This document shows positions 17,641 through 32,404 of a DNA stretch of 64,000 nt, piece after piece. The notes beneath the pieces are model-generated. The model worked only from the letters and a program-made list of their open reading frames with translations. It was not told the DNA's origin and made no database searches. This DNA comes from Scylla paramamosain (taxonomy: Eukaryota > Arthropoda > Malacostraca > Decapoda > Portunidae), in contig NC_087168.1 in NCBI RefSeq assembly GCF_035594125.1, positions 7,168,058-7,232,057 on the forward strand. The letters are read 5' to 3'. The number at the start of each line of letters is the position of its first letter. Position 1 is the stretch's first letter. The translations under genes and the position numbers were made by a program.

Positions 17641-20600
17641 CAAAGCACTAAAAAGCAGAACAATCACATTACATGGGAATAAAACCAACTTTTACGAAGA
17701 ATTTTCCTTTAAGTGTTTTTTAACTCTTTACATACAGAATCGCTAAAACGCATGTAAAACACCCTTTATGGAGAAACAGAATAACATTACCAAAAACATG
17801 TATTTTGAGTGTTTTTGATCATGTAACCTATAAAAACGCTTAAATACATGTAAAGAACCCTATGTTTGTAAAACAAAACGACATTACTTAAGTTCCTTAA
17901 GTACCAAAAAGCTAAAACCCACAGATAACATTCTTTATATAGAGAAAATTTTTTTTTTTTTTGTTATTGATCTTCATAGGTACCGAGATGACAAACTTCT
18001 GACAAAATTCATGGAAATTTTATAAAAAAAATCATTATAAAAAAAATAATTTTAGCTTTTTTCCGGAGTTATGTACAAACCATGAAGTGCATGCAAATCC
18101 ACCTATGTCGGGAAATTACACGACTTTACCAGAAACCTGTCTTTTGAGTGTTTTTCAGCAATTTCAACAATATTACTGAAAACGTGTCTTTTCAGTGATT
18201 TACGTAGAAAAACGCTAAAACGGATGTAAACCAACCAATATGAAGAAATAGAATAACATTACTAAAAAGATATATTTTGATGTGTTTTTGAGCTTGTTAT
18301 CTACAAAAAATGTAAAAAAGGATGGAAAGCATTTTATATTGGCAAAGAAAAGGACATTACGAGAAACGTGTATGAGTGTTTTATAGTTTGACAAGAACCA
18401 CAAGGTAAAAAACTCAAAAACTCGTGTACAAAAAGAAGTTTCTTACATACCAAAAAGCTGAAACTCTTGAATAACACTTTTAATTTTAAAAAAGAAATAC
18501 CTTACCAAATGTGTGTATTAGAAAAGTTTCTTACATACCAAAATACTGAAACTCATGGATAACACTTTTAATTAAGAAATACAACCTTACTAAATGCCTG
18601 TGTTCTGAGTTTTTCCTCACATTCTTAGTTACCAAAACCCCAAATTCCATGCAAAATTAGCTTTATGTGGGAAAAAAAATGATATTACCAGAAAAGTGTC
18701 TTTTGAGTGTTTTTCAGCGTGTTAGCCAATAAAGCACTAAAAAGCAGGGCAATCACATTACATGGGAATAAAAACAACTTTTACCAAGAACTTGCCTTTA
18801 AGTGTTTTTGAGCTCATTACATACCAAAACGCTAAAACGCATGCAAAACTCCTTTTATGGAGCAACAGAATAACATTACCAAAAACATGTATTTTGAGTG
18901 TTTTTGATCATGTTATCTATAAAAACGATTAAATACATGCAAAGAACATTATGTTTGGGATACAAAAGGACATTACGAGAAATGTGTATTATGAGTGTTT
19001 TTTTAAGTTCCTTAAGTACCAAAAAGCTAAAACCCACAAATAACACTCTTTATTTAGAAAATAAAATTTAAAAATTTAAAAAATATGATTTTTTTTTTTT
19101 TTTTGTTATTAATATTCATAGGTACCGAGATGCCAAAATTCTGTTAAAATTCAAGGCAATCATATAATGAAACAATATTATGAAAAAAGTTAATTTCAGC
19201 TTTTTTTTCGGACTGTTATGTACCAAACCCTAAAGTGCATGCAAAGCCTCCTATATGAGGAAATTAAACGACCTTACCATAAATCTGTGTTTTGAGTGTT
19301 TTTTAGCATGTTAGGCACCAAAACGATGAATAAAAAGGAACTCACTCTATGTGGGAATCCAAAACAAAGTTCCTGAAAACGTGTCTTCTTAATGTTTTAC
19401 GTAGAAAAATGCTAAAACGGATCCAAAGCAACCAATTTCAAGAAATAGAAAAACGTTACTAAAAAGGTATATTTTGAGTGTTTTTCAACTTGTTACCTAC
19501 AAAAAAGCGCGAAAATTGATGCAAAGCACTCTATATTGGGAAACAAAAGGACATTGGAAGAAAAGTGTATAATGAGTGTTTTATAGTTCAAAAGAACCAT
19601 AAGGCAAAAAACGCAAAATCTCGTGTATATGGAGAGGTTTCTTAGATACAAAAATGCTAAAACTCATGTATAACACTTCTAATTCAGGAACAGAACAACC
19701 TTAATAAATGCGTGTATTTTGAGAGCTTTTCACATTCTTAGTTACCAAAATCCCAAATTGCATGCGAAAATAGATTTGTGGGAAAAAAAAAAATGACCTT
19801 ACCAGAAAAGTGTCTTTTGAGTTTTTTTGAGCGTGATAAGCAATAAAGCACTAAAAAGGAGGGCAATCACATTACATTGGAGGAAAACGAATTTTTACCA
19901 AGAACTTGCCTTTAAGTGTTTTTGAGCTCCTTATATACCAAAACACTAAAGCGCATGCAAAACACTCTTTATGGTGAAATAGAATAATATTACGAAAAAC
20001 ATGTATTTTGAGTGTTTTTCATCATGTTACCAATAAAAACTCTTAAATACATGCAAAGAACACTATTTTTGGGAAACGAAAGAAGATTACGAGAAACGTG
20101 TATTATGAGTGCTTTTAAGTTCATTAATTACCAAAAAAGCTAAAAACCACAAATAACAGTCTTTATTGAGAAACAATAAATAAATAAAAAAAATACAATA
20201 TATTTTTTTTCTTTCTTATTCATCTTCACAGGTACCGAGATGCCAAAATTCGGGCAAAATTCAGGATATTATGTGAAATAAGAACATTATCAAAAAAGTT
20301 AAATTTATCTTATTTTTTCTGACTGTTATGTACCAAACCCCTAAAGTGCATGCAAAGCCACCTCTATGGGGAAATTAAACGTCTTTTTCAGAAAACTGTC
20401 TTATGAGTGTTTTTCAGCATGTTAGAAACCAACACGGTAAATAACATGGAAGGCAATCTATATGGGAATCCAAAACAAAATTACTAAAAACGTGTCTTTT
20501 CGGTGTTTTACGGAGAAAAACGCTAAAACGGATGCAAACCAACCAATATGAAAAAATAAAATAATATTAACAAAAAGGTATATTTTGAGTGTTTTTGAAA

Positions 20601-21669
20601 TTGTTACCTACAAAAAACGCGAAAATGGATGGAAAGCACTCTATATTGGGAAGCAAAAGGACATTAGGAGAAACGTGTATAATGAGTGTTTTATAGTTTC
20701 ACAAGAACTACAAGGCAAAAAACGCATAAACTCGTGTATATAGAGAAGTTTCTTACATTCCAAAATGCTGAAACTCTGGAACAACACTCTTAATTGAGAA
20801 ACAGAATAATCTTACTAAATGCGTGTATTTTGAGTGCTTTTCACATCCTTAGTTACCAAAACCCCAAAATGCATGCGAAACCAGCTTTATGTGGGAAAAA
20901 AAATTTATTACCAGAAAAATATCTTTTGAGTGTTTTTGAGCGTGTTAGGCAATAAAGCACTAAAAAGCAGGGCAATCACATTACATTGGAATAAAACCAA
21001 TTTTTAACAAGAACTTGCCTTTAAGCGTATTTGAGCTCCTTATATACCAAAACACAAAAATGCATGTAAAATACACTTTGTGGTGAAACAGAATAACATT
21101 ACCAAAAACATGTATTTTGAGTGTTTTTTATCATGTTACCAATAAAAACGCTTAAATACATGCAAGGAACCCTATTTTTTGGGAAATGAAAGGACATTAC
21201 GAGAAACGTGTATTATGAGTGCTTTTAAGTTCATTAAGTACGAAAAAGCTAAAAGCCACAAATTACAGTCTTTATTGAGAAAAAATAAATAAATAAAAAA
21301 ATACGATATTTTTTTTTTCATTCTTATTCATCTTCACATGTAACAAGGTGCCAAAATTCCAGCAAAGTTCAGGAAATTATATGAAATAAGAACATTATCA
21401 AAAAAGTTAAATTTAGCTTTTTTTTTCGGACTGTTATGTACCAAATCCCTAAAGAGTATGGAAAGCCACCTATATGGGGAAATTAAATGTCTTTGCCAGA
21501 AAACTGTGTTATGAGTGTTTTATTCAGCATGTTAGGAACCAATACGATAAAACCCAAAAAAGTCAATCTATATGAAAATCCAAAACAAAATTACTGAAAA
21601 CGTGTCTTTTCGGTGTTTTACGTAGAAAACGCTAAAACGGATGCAAACCAACCAAAATGAAGAAATAGA

Positions 21670-21810
21670 ATAACAAGAAATGGTAAGAACATTACCAAAA
21701 AGGTATATTTTGAGTGTTTTTGAAATTGTTAACTTCAAAAGACCAAGAAATGGTAATAACATTACCAAAAAGGTATATTTTGAGTGTTTTTGAAATTGTT
21801 ACCTACAAAA
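21670..21810 (+). repeat. Local ~70 bp tandem duplication in the H/I boundary
   Basis: The segment AAATGGTAAGAACATTACC followed by AAAAAGGTATATTTTGAG and TTTGAAATTGTTA is repeated immediately as AAATGGTAATAACATTACC and so on. The two members begin near 21678 and 21750 and are nearly identical, so this is a recent slippage or replication event. The joining words AACTTCAAAAGACCAAG are found nowhere else nearby. Confidence 0.8.
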
Positions 21811-21837
21811 AACGCGAAAATGGATGGAAAGCACTCT

Positions 21838-22120
21838 ATATTGGGAAGCAGAAGGCACCAAAAAGCATGTTAGGCACCAAAACGATAAATAATATGAAAG
21901 TCACTCTATATGGAAATCCAAAAAAAAATTACTGGAAACATATCTTTTAAAAGATTTACGTAGAAAAACGCTAAAACGGATGCAAACCAACCAATATGAA
22001 GAAATAGAATAACATTACCAAAAAAGTATATTTTGTGTGTTTTTGAGCTTGTTACATAGAAAAAAAAGAGAAAATGAATGCAAAGCATTCTATATAAAGA
22101 AAAAAAAGGACATAACAAGA
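21838..22120 (+). repeat. Extra G-H-I subunits inserted after subunit I
   Basis: After GGGAAGCAGAAGGCACCAAA, subunit G restarts at GCATGTTAGGCACC and is followed by a second H and I. This lengthens the unit between anchors 20948 and 22388 to 1440 bp. The identical jump occurs at about 28165 and 44465. It always lies just upstream of the inverted blocks, so insertion and inversion travel together as one duplicated module. Confidence 0.82.
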
Positions 22121-22471
22121 AACGTGTTTTATAGTTTCATCAGAATCACAAGGCAAAAAACGCAAAAACTCGACTGTATAGAGAAGTTTCAAAGATACCA
22201 AAATACTGAAACTCATGAATAACACTCTTCATAAAGAAACAGAACAACCTTACTAAATGCGTGTATTTTGAGAGTTTTTTTTACATTCTTAGTTACCAAA
22301 ATCCCATATTCCATGCGAAACTACCTTTATGTGAGAAAAAAAATGACATTACCAGAAAAGAGTCTTTAAGTGTTTTTGAGCGTGTTAGGCAATAAAGCAC
22401 TAAAAAGCAGGGCAATCATATTACATGGGAATAAAACCAACTTTTACGAAGAACTTGCCTTTTAGTGTTTT

Positions 22472-22960
22472 TAACACGCATTTAGTAAGGTTGTTCTGTT
22501 TTTCAATAAAGAGTGTTATTCACGAGTTTCAGCATTTTGGTATCTAGAAAACTTCTCCATATAACACGAGTTTTTGCGTTTTTTGCCTTGTGTTTTTTTT
22601 TAACTATAAAACATTCATTATACACTTTTCTTGCAATGTCTCTTTGTTTCCCAATTTAGAGTGGTTTGTATCAATTTTTGCGTTTTTTTTTTTGTAGGTA
22701 ACAAGCTCAAAAACACTCAAAATATACATTTTTGGTAATGTTTTTCTGCTTCTTGATATTGGTTGGTTTGCATCAGTTTTAGAGTTTTTCTACGTAAAAC
22801 ACTGAGAAGACAGGTTTTCGGTAATTTTCTTTTGAATTCCCACATAGAGTGAGTTCCTTATTATTTATCGTTTTGGTTCCTAACATGCTGAAAAACACTC
22901 AAAAGACAGATTTCTGGTAAGGTCTTTAATTTCCTCAAATGCGAGGCCTTGCATGTCTTT
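22472..22960 (-). repeat. Inverted HOR block, copy 1 (subunits J/K to E/F reversed)
   Basis: In the middle of subunit A (after CTTTTAGTGTTTTT) the sequence flips to reverse complement. AACACGCATTTAGTAAGG is the reversed K end. It then passes through reversed J, I, H, G and F, and returns to + orientation at the GCATG before TCTTTTGAGTG, where a second subunit A follows. The block is ~489 bp. Relative to copies 2 and 3 it keeps the TTTGGTATCTAGAAAACTTC stretch near 22535-22556. The direct F-K subunits just upstream (21.86-22.27 kb) are its inverted partners, giving a ~0.4-0.5 kb imperfect hairpin with a ~0.2 kb loop. Confidence 0.9.
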
Positions 22961-25900
22961 TGAGTGTTTTTGAACGTTACGCAATAAAGCACTAAAAGGA
23001 AGGGCAATCACATTACATGGGAATAAAAGCAAATTTTACCAAGAACTTGCCTTTAAGTGTTTTTGACCTCCTTACATACCAAAACGCTAAAACGCAGGCA
23101 AAATACATTTTATGGAGAAAAAGAATAATATTACCAAATACATGTATTTGGGTGTTTTTGATCATGATATCTATAAAAACGCTTAAATACATGCAAAGAA
23201 CCTTATGTTTGGGAAACGAAAGTACATTACGAGAAACGTGTATTATGAGTGTCTTTTAAGTTCCTTCAGTACCTAAAAGCTAAAACCCACAAATCACACT
23301 CTTTATTTAGAAAAAAAAAATAAAAAATAAAAAAATAAAACAATAGGATTTTTTTTTTTGTTATTCATCCTTATAGGTACCGAGATGCCAAAATTCTGCC
23401 AAATTTCAGGGAATTTATGTGGAAAAAAGAACATTACCAAAAAAGTTATTTATAGCTTTTTTTTCCGGATTGTTATGTACCAAACCCTAAAGTACATGCA
23501 AAGCCACCTATACAGGGAAGTTAAACGACTTTACCAGAAACCTGTCTTTTTTAGTGTTTTTCAGCATGTTAGGCACCAAAACGATAAATAATATGGAAGT
23601 CAGTCAATATGTGAATCCAAAAGAAACTTACTGAAAACGTGTCTTTTCAGTGTTTTACGTAGAAAAACGCTAAAGCGGATGCAAACCAACCTATATGAAG
23701 AAATAGAATAACATTACAAAAAAGATATATTTTGAGTGTTTTTGAGCTTGTTACCTACAATAAAATGAAAAAAAAGAATGTAAAGCACTCTATACTAGGA
23801 AACAAAAGAACATTACGAGAAACGTGTATAATGAGTGTTTTATAGTTTTAAAAGAACTACAAGGCAATAAATGCAAAAACTCGTGTATATAGAAAAATTT
23901 CTTTCATACCAAAATGATGAAATGCATGAATAACACTTTTAATCGATAAACAGAACTATCTTACCAAATTGTGTATTTTGAGTGTTTTTCACATTCTTAG
24001 TTACGAAAATGCCAAATTACATGCTAAACTACCTTCATGCGGGGAAAAAAAAAAAAATGACATTACAAAAAAAGTGTCTTTTTAATGTTTTTTGAGCGTG
24101 ATATCCAACAAAACACTAAAAAGCAGAACAATTACATTACATGAGAAAAAAAACAACTTTTACGAAGAACTTGCCTTTAAGTGTTTTCTAACTCCTTACA
24201 TACCAAATCGCTAAAACGCATGCAAAACACCCTTTATGGAGAAACAGAATAACATTACCAAAAACATGTATTTTGAGTGTTCATGTAAAGAACCCTATGT
24301 TTGTATAACAAAAGGACATTACGAATATCGTTTATTATGAGTTTTTTTAAGTTCCTTAAGTACCAAAAAGCTGAAACCCACAAATAACACTCTTTATAGA
24401 GAGAGAAAAAAAAATTGTTATTCATCTTCATAGGTACCGAGATGCCAAAATTCTGGCAAAATTCATGGAAATAAAAAAAAAAAAATCATTATAAAAAAAA
24501 TAATTTTAGCTTTTTCCGCAGTTATGTATAAACCTTGAAGTGCATGCAAATCCACCTATACGGGGAAATTACACGACTCTACCAGAAATTTGTCTTATGA
24601 GTGTTTTTCAGCAATTTCAACAATATTGCTGGAAAAGTGTCTTTTCAGTGATTTACGTAGAAAAACGCTAAAACGGATGTAAACCAACCAATATGAAGAA
24701 ATATAATACCATTACCAAAAAGATATATTCTGATGTGTTTTTGAGCTTGTTACCTACAAAATATGCAAAAATGGATGGAAAGCACTTTATATTGGCAAAG
24801 AGAAGGACATTATGAGAAACGTGTATGAGTGTTTTATAGTTTGACAAAAACCACAAGGTAAAAATCTCAAAAACTCATGTACATAAAGAAGTTTCTTACA
24901 TACCAAAAAGCTGAAACTCATGAATAACACTATTAATTTTGAAACAGAAATACCTTACCAAATGTGTGTATTAGAAAAGTTTCTTACATACCAAAATACT
25001 GAAACTCATGAATAACACTTTTAATTAAGAAATAGAACAACCTTACCTGTGTTTTGAGTTTTTTTTCACACTCTTAGTTACCAAAACCCCAAATTCCATA
25101 CAAAACTAGCTTTATGTGGGAAAAAAAATGCTATTACCAGAAAAGTGTCTTTTGAGTGTTTTTGAGCATGTTAGGCAATAAAGCACTAAAAAACAGGGCA
25201 ATCACATTACATGGGAATAAAAACAACTTTTACCAAGAACTTGCCTTTAAGTGTTTTTGAGCTCATTACATCCAAAACCCTAAAACGCATGCAAAACACC
25301 TTTTATGGAGAAACAGAATAAAATTACCAAAAACATATATTTTGAGTGTTTTTGATCATGTTATCTATAAAAACGCTTAAATACATGCAAAGAACTTTAT
25401 GATTGCGAAACGAGAAACTTGTATTATAGGTAATTTTAAGTTCCTTAAGTACCAAAAAGTTAAAACCCCACAAATAACATTCTTTATTTAGAAAAAAAAG
25501 TAAGAAAATAAAAAAAAATAGGATTTTTTTTTTTTTTTGCTATTCATCTTTATAAGTACCGAGATGCCAAAATTCTGGGAAAATTCAGGGTTATTATATG
25601 ATAAAAAAAAAAATATCAAAAAAGTTAATTTTAGCTTTTTTTTCGGACTGTTATGTACCAAACCCTAAAGTGCATCCAAAGATTCCTATATGAGGAAATT
25701 AAACGGCCTTAACAGAAATCTGTTTTTTGAGTGTTTTTCATCATGTTAGGCACCAAAACGATAAATAATAAGGAACTCACTCTATATGAGAATCCAAAAC
25801 AAAATTGTTGAAAACGTTTTTTTTTTTCTGTTTTACGTAGAAAAACGCTAAAACGGATGCAAACCAACCAATATGAAGAAATAGAAAAACATTACCAAAA

Positions 25901-27177
25901 AGGTATATTTTGAATGTTTTTCAGCTTGTTACTTACAAAAAACGCGAAAATTGAAGCAAAGCACTCTATATTAGAAAACAAAAGGACTTTCCAAGAAAGG
26001 TGTCTAATGAGTTTATTTTTATAGTTCAAAAGAACCAAAAGGCAAAAAACACAAAAACTCGTGTAAATGGAGAAGGTTCCTAGATACCAAAATGGTGAAA
26101 CTCATGAATAACACTCTTAATTGAGAAACAAAACAACCTTAATAAATGTGTGTATTTTGAGTGCTTTTCACATTCTTAGTTACCAAAACCCCAAATTGTA
26201 TGGGAAACAACCTTATATGAGAAAAAAAAATGATATTACCAGATAAGTGTCTTTTAAGTGTTTTTGAGCGTGATAGGCAATAAAGCACTAAAAAGCAGGG
26301 CAATCATATTACATTGGATTAAAACAAATTTATACCAAAAACTTGCCTTTAAGTGTTTTTGAGTTCCTTATATACCAAACCGCTTAAAAGCATGCAAAAC
26401 AAACTTTATGGAGAAACAGAATAACATTACCAAAAACATGTATTTTGAGTGTTTTTCATCATGTTATCTATAAAAACGCTTAAATACATGCAAAGAACAT
26501 TATGTTTGGGAAACAAAAGGACATTACGAGAAACGTGTATTATGAGTTTTTTCTTTAAGTTCCTTAAGTACCAAAAAGCTAAAACCCACAAATAACACTT
26601 TATTTAGAAAAAAAATAAATAAAAAAAAATAAAAAAATAGGACTTTTTTTTTTTTTGTTCATATTCATAGGTACCGAAATGTCAAAATTCTGGAAAATTC
26701 AAGGCAATCATATGATAAAAGAATATTATCAAAAAAATTAATTTCAGTTTTTTTTTTGGAATGTTACGTACCAAACCCTAAAGTGCATGCAAAGCCTCCT
26801 ATATGAGGAAATCAAACGAAATTACCAGATATCTGTGTTTTGAGTGTTTTTTAGCATATTAGGCACCAAAACGATAAATAATAAGGAACTCACTCTATAT
26901 GGGAATCCAAAACAAAGTTACTGAAAACGTGTCTTCTCAGTGTTTTACGTAGAAAAACGCTAAAACGGATGCAAAGCAACCAATATCAAGAAATAGAAAA
27001 ACGTTACTAAAAAGGTATATTTTAAGTGTTTTTGAGCTTGTTACCTACAAAAAAACGCGAAAATTGATGCAAAGCACTCTATATTGGGAAACAAAAGGAC
27101 ATTCCAAGAAAAGTGTATAATGAGTGTTTTACTCGTATAGTTCAAAAGAACCACAAGGCAAAAAACGCAAAATCTCG

Positions 27178-27232
27178 TGTATATGGATATCTTGATATCC
27201 ATCTTGATATCTTGGTATCTTGATAAATGCGT
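27178..27232 (+). repeat. GATATC-rich patch replacing subunit K
   Basis: Where K should follow CTCGTGTATATGGA, the sequence instead reads a cluster of TATCTTGATATC words, including overlapping GATATC palindromes near 27187-27225, and then resumes at GATAAATGCGTGTATTTTG. About 60 bp of K is lost. The patch could form a small hairpin and looks like template-switch or fold-back repair DNA. Confidence 0.75.
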
Positions 27233-28803
27233 GTATTTTGAGTGCTTTTCACATTCTTAGTTACCAAAACCCAAAATTGCATGCGAAAATAGATTTGTGG
27301 GAAAAAAAAAGACATTACCAGAAAAGTGTCTTTTGAGTGTTTTTGAGCATGAGAGGCAATAAAGCACTAAAAAGGAGGGCAATCACATTACATTGGAGGA
27401 AAAACGAATTTTTACCAAGAACTTGCCTTTAAGTGTTTTTGAGCTCCTTATATACCAAAACACTAAAACGCATGCAAAACACTCTTTATGGTGAAACAGA
27501 ATGACATTACCAAAAACATGTATTTTGAGTGTTTTTGATCATGTTGCCAATAAAAACGCTTAAGTACATGCAAAGGACACTATTTTTGGGAAATGAAAGG
27601 AAATTACGAGAAACTTGTATTATGAGTGTTTTTAAGTTCATTAATTACCAAAAAGCTAAAAGCCACAAATTACACTCTTTATTGAGAAAAATAGATAAAT
27701 AAATAAAAAAATACGATATTTTTTTTCATTCTTATTCATCTTCACAGGTAACGAGGTGCCAAAATTCGGGCAAAGTTCAGGAAATTATATGAAATAAGAA
27801 CATTATCAAAAAAGTTAAATTTAGCTTTTTTTTCGGACTGTTACCAAACCCCTAAAGTGCATGCTAAGTCACCTATATGGAGAAATTAAACGTCTTTGCC
27901 AGAAAACTGTCTTATGAGTGTTTTTTCAGCATGTTAGGAACCAACACGATAAAACCCAAGGAAGTCAATCTATATGGGAATCCAAAATAAAATTACTGAA
28001 AACGTGTCTTTTCGGTGTTTTACGTAGAAAATGCTAAAACGGATGGAAACCAACCGAAATGAAGAAATTGAATAACATTACCAAAAAGGTATATTTTGAG
28101 TGTTTTTGAAATTGTTAACTACAAAAAACGCGAAAATGGATGGAAAGCACTTTATATTGGGAAGCAAAAGGCACCAAAAAGCATGTTAGGCACCAAAACG
28201 ATAAATAATATGAAAGTCACTCTATATGGAAATCCAAAACAAAATTACTGGAAACGTGTCTTTTAAAAGATTTACGTAGAAAAACGCTAAAATGGATGCA
28301 AACCAACCAATATAAAGAAATAGAAAAACATTACCAAAAAAGTATATTTTGAGTGTTTTTGAGCTTGTTACAAAAAAAAAAAACGTGAAAATCGATGCAA
28401 AGCACTCTATATAAGGAAAAAAAAAAAAGGACATAACTAGAAATGTGTACAATGAGTGTTTTATATTTTCACCAGAATCACAAGGCTAAAAACGCAAAAA
28501 CTTGACTGTATGGAAAAGTTTCTAAGATACCAAAATACAGAAGCTCATGAATAACACTCTTAATCAAGAAACAGAACAACCTTACTAAATGCGTGTATTT
28601 TGAGTGTTTTTTTTACATTCTTTGTTACCAAAACCCCAAATTCCATGCGAAATTAGCTTTATGTGGGAAAAAAATGACATTAACAGAAAAGTGTCTTTGA
28701 GTATTTTTGAGCTTGTTAGGCAATAATGCACTAAAAAGCAGGGCAATCACATTACATGGGAATAAAACCAACTTTTACGAAGAACTTGCCTTTTCATGTT
28801 TTT

Positions 28804-29262
28804 GACACGCATTTAGTAAGGTAGCTCTGTTTATTAATTAAGAGTATTATTCATGAGTTTCAGCATATACACGAGTTTTTATGTTTTTTTGCCTTGTTTT
28901 TTTTTTTTTTTAACTATAAAACAATCATTATATATTTTTCTCGCAATGTCCCTTTGTTTTCCAATATAGAGTGCTTTGTATCCATTTTCGCGTTTTTTTT
29001 GTAGGTAACAAGCTCAAAAACACTCAAAATATACATTTGTGGTAATGTTTTTCTGCTTCTTGATATTGGTGTGTTTGTATCAGTTTTAGCGTTTTTCTAC
29101 GTAAAACACTGAGAAGACACGTTTTCAGCTATTTTCTTTTGGATCCCCACATAGAGTGAGTTCCTTATTACTTATTGTTTTGGTGCTTAACATGCTTAAA
29201 AATACTCAAAAGAGAGATTTCTGGTAAGGTCTTTAATTTCCTCATATGGGAGGCTTTGCATG
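28804..29262 (-). repeat. Inverted HOR block, copy 2
   Basis: Same structure and flanks as the block at 22.5 kb: subunit A runs into GTTTTTGACACGCATTTAG, reversed K to F follow, and + orientation returns at TTGCATGTCTTTTCAGTG. It lacks the ~25-30 bp TTTGGTATCTAGAAAACTTC segment (reads CAGCATATACACGAG), a deletion shared with the block at 45.1 kb. That makes these two sister copies, in agreement with the segmental duplication. Confidence 0.9.
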
Positions 29263-32200
29263 TCTTTTCAGTGTTTTTGAGCGTGTTACGCAATAAAGCA
29301 CTAAAAGCCAGGGCAATCACATTACATGGGAATAAAAGCAAATTTTACCAAGAACTTGCCTCTAAGTGTTTTTTGAGCTCCTTACATACCAAAACACTAA
29401 AACGCATGCAAAATACGTTTTATGGAGAAAAAGAATAACATTACCAAATACATGTATTTTGAGTGTTTTTCATCATGTTATCTATAAAAAAGGTTAAATA
29501 CATGCAAAGAACTTTATGTTTGGGAAACTAAAGAACATTACGAAAAACGTGTATTGAGTGATTTTTAAGTTCCTCCAGTACCAAAAAGCTAAAACCTACA
29601 AATAACACCCTTTAGAAAAAAGAAAAAATAAATAAAAAAATATAAAATTTTTTTTTGTTATTCATCTTCATAGGTACCGAGATGCCAAAATTCTGCCAAA
29701 ATTTAGGGAATCTATGTGGAAAAAAGAACATTATCAGAAAAGTTAATTATAGCTTTTTTTTTCGGATTGTTATGTACCAAACCCTAAAGCATGCAATGCC
29801 ACCTTTATAGGGAAGTTAAACGACTTTACCAGAAACCTGTCTTTTCCGTGTTTTTGAGCATGTTAGGCACCAAACGATAAATAATATGGAAGTCAGTCAA
29901 TATATGAATCCAAAAGAAAATTACTGAAAACGTGTTTTTTCAGTGTTTTACGTAGAAAAACGCTAAAGCAGATACAAACCATCCTATATGAAGAAATAGA
30001 ATAACATTACCAAAAAGATATATTTTGAGTGTTTTTGAACTTAACTACAAAAAATGCAAAAATAGATGTAAAGCACTCTATATTAGGAAACAAAAGGACA
30101 TTACGAGAAACCTGTATAATGAGTGTTTTATAGTTTTAAAAGAACCACAAGGCAATAAACGCAAAAACTCGTGTATATAGAGAAATTTCTTACGTGCCAA
30201 AATTAAAAAATGCATGAATAACACTTTTAATCGATAAACAGAAGTACCTTACCAAATTTTGTATTTTGAGTGTTTTTCACATTCTTAGTTACGAAAATGC
30301 AAAATTACATGCGAAACTAGCTTCATGTGGGAAGAAAAATGACATTACCAGAAAAGTGTCTTTTGAGTGTTTTTCTGCGTGATATGCAACAAAGCACTAA
30401 AAAGCAGAACGATCACATTACATGGAAATAAAACCAACTTTTACGAAGAATTTGCCTTTAAGTGTTTTTTAACCCCTTATGTACCATACCGCTAAAACGC
30501 ATGCAAAATAAACTTCATGGAGAAACAGAATAACATGACCAAAAACATGTATTTTGAGTGTTTTTGATCATGTTATCTATAAAAACGCTTAAGTACATGC
30601 AAAGAACATTATGTTTGGAAAACAAAAGGACATTGCTAGAAACGTGTATTTTGAGTGTTTTTTTAAAGTTCCTTAAGTACCAAAAAGCTAAAACCCACAA
30701 ATAACACTCTTTATTTAGAAAAAAAAAAATAAATAAATAAATAGGATTTTTATTTTTTTATTCACCTTCATAGGTACCGAGATGCCAAAATTCCGGGAAA
30801 ATTCAGGGCAACTATGTGATAAAAGAATATTATCAAAAAAGTTAATTTCAACTTTTTTTTTCGGACTGTTATGTACCAAACCCTAAAGTGCATGCAAAGC
30901 CTCCAATATGAGGAAATTAAACGACCTTACCAGAAATCTGTGTTTTGAGTGTTTTTTTTTTAGCATGTTAGGCACCAAAACGATAAATAATAAGGAACTC
31001 ACTCTATATGGGAATTCAAAACAAAGTTACTGAAAACGTGTCTTCTCACTGTTTTACGTAGAAAAACGTTAAAACGGATGGAAAACAAGCAATATCAAGA
31101 AAAAGAAAAACGTTACCAAAAAGATATATTTTGAGTGTTTTTGAGCTTTTTATCTACAAAAAAACACGAAAATTGATGCAAAGCACACTATATTGGGAAA
31201 CAAAAGGAGTTTGCAAGAAAAGTGTATAATGAGTGTTTTATAGTTCAAAAGAATCACAAAGCAATATACTCGTGTATATGGAGAGATTTCCTAGATACCA
31301 AAATACTGAAACTCATGAATAACACTCTTAATTGAGAAACAGAACAACTTTACTAAATGCGTGTATTTTGAGTGCTTTTCATATTCTTAATTACGAAAAC
31401 CCCAAATTGCATGCAAAACCACTTTTATGTGAGACAAAAATGACATTACCAGAAAAGTGTGTTTTAAGTGTTTTTGAGCGTGATTGGCAATAAAGCACTA
31501 AAAAGCAGGGCAATCATATTACATTGGAAAAACACCAATTTATACCAAAAACTTGCCTCTAAGTGTTTTTGAGCTCCTTATATACAAAACTGCTAAAATG
31601 CATGGAAAACACACTTTATGGAGAAACAGAATAACATTACCAAAATCTTGTATTTTGAGTGTTTTTGATCATGTTATCTATAAAAATGCTTAAATACATG
31701 CAAAGAACCTTATGTTTGGGAAACGAAAGGACATTACGAGAAACGTGTATTATGAGTGTTTTTAAGTTCCTTAAGTACCAAAAAGCTATATCCAACAAAT
31801 AACACTCTTTATTGAGAAAAAATAAATAAATAAATAAAAAGTAAAAAAATAGGATTTTTTTTTATTTTTTTATTTATCTTCATAGGTACCGAGATGCCAA
31901 AATTCTGGGAAAATTCAGGGCAATTATATGATAAAAGAATAGTATCACAAAAGTTAATTTTACCTTTTTTTTCGGACTGTTATGTACCAAACCGTAAAGT
32001 GCATGCAGAGCCTCCTATATGAGGAAATTAAACGACCTTATCAGAAATCTGTCTTTTGAGTGTTGTTCAGCATGTTAGGCACCAAAACGATAAATAATAA
32101 GGAACTCACTCTATATGGGAATTCAAAACAAAATTACTGAAAACTTGTCTTCTCAATGTTTTACGTAGAAAAACGCTAAAACGGATGCAAACCAACCAAT

Positions 32201-32404
32201 ATAAAGAAACAGAAAAACATAACCAAAAAGGTATATTTTGAGTGTTTTTGAGCTTGTTACCTATAAAAAACACGAAAATTGATGCAATACACTCTATAAA
32301 GGGAAAGAAAAGGACATTGCAAGAAAAGTCTATAATGAGTGTTTTATAGTTCAAAAGAACCACAAGGCAAAAAATGCAATAACTAGTGTATATGAAGAAG
32401 TTTC

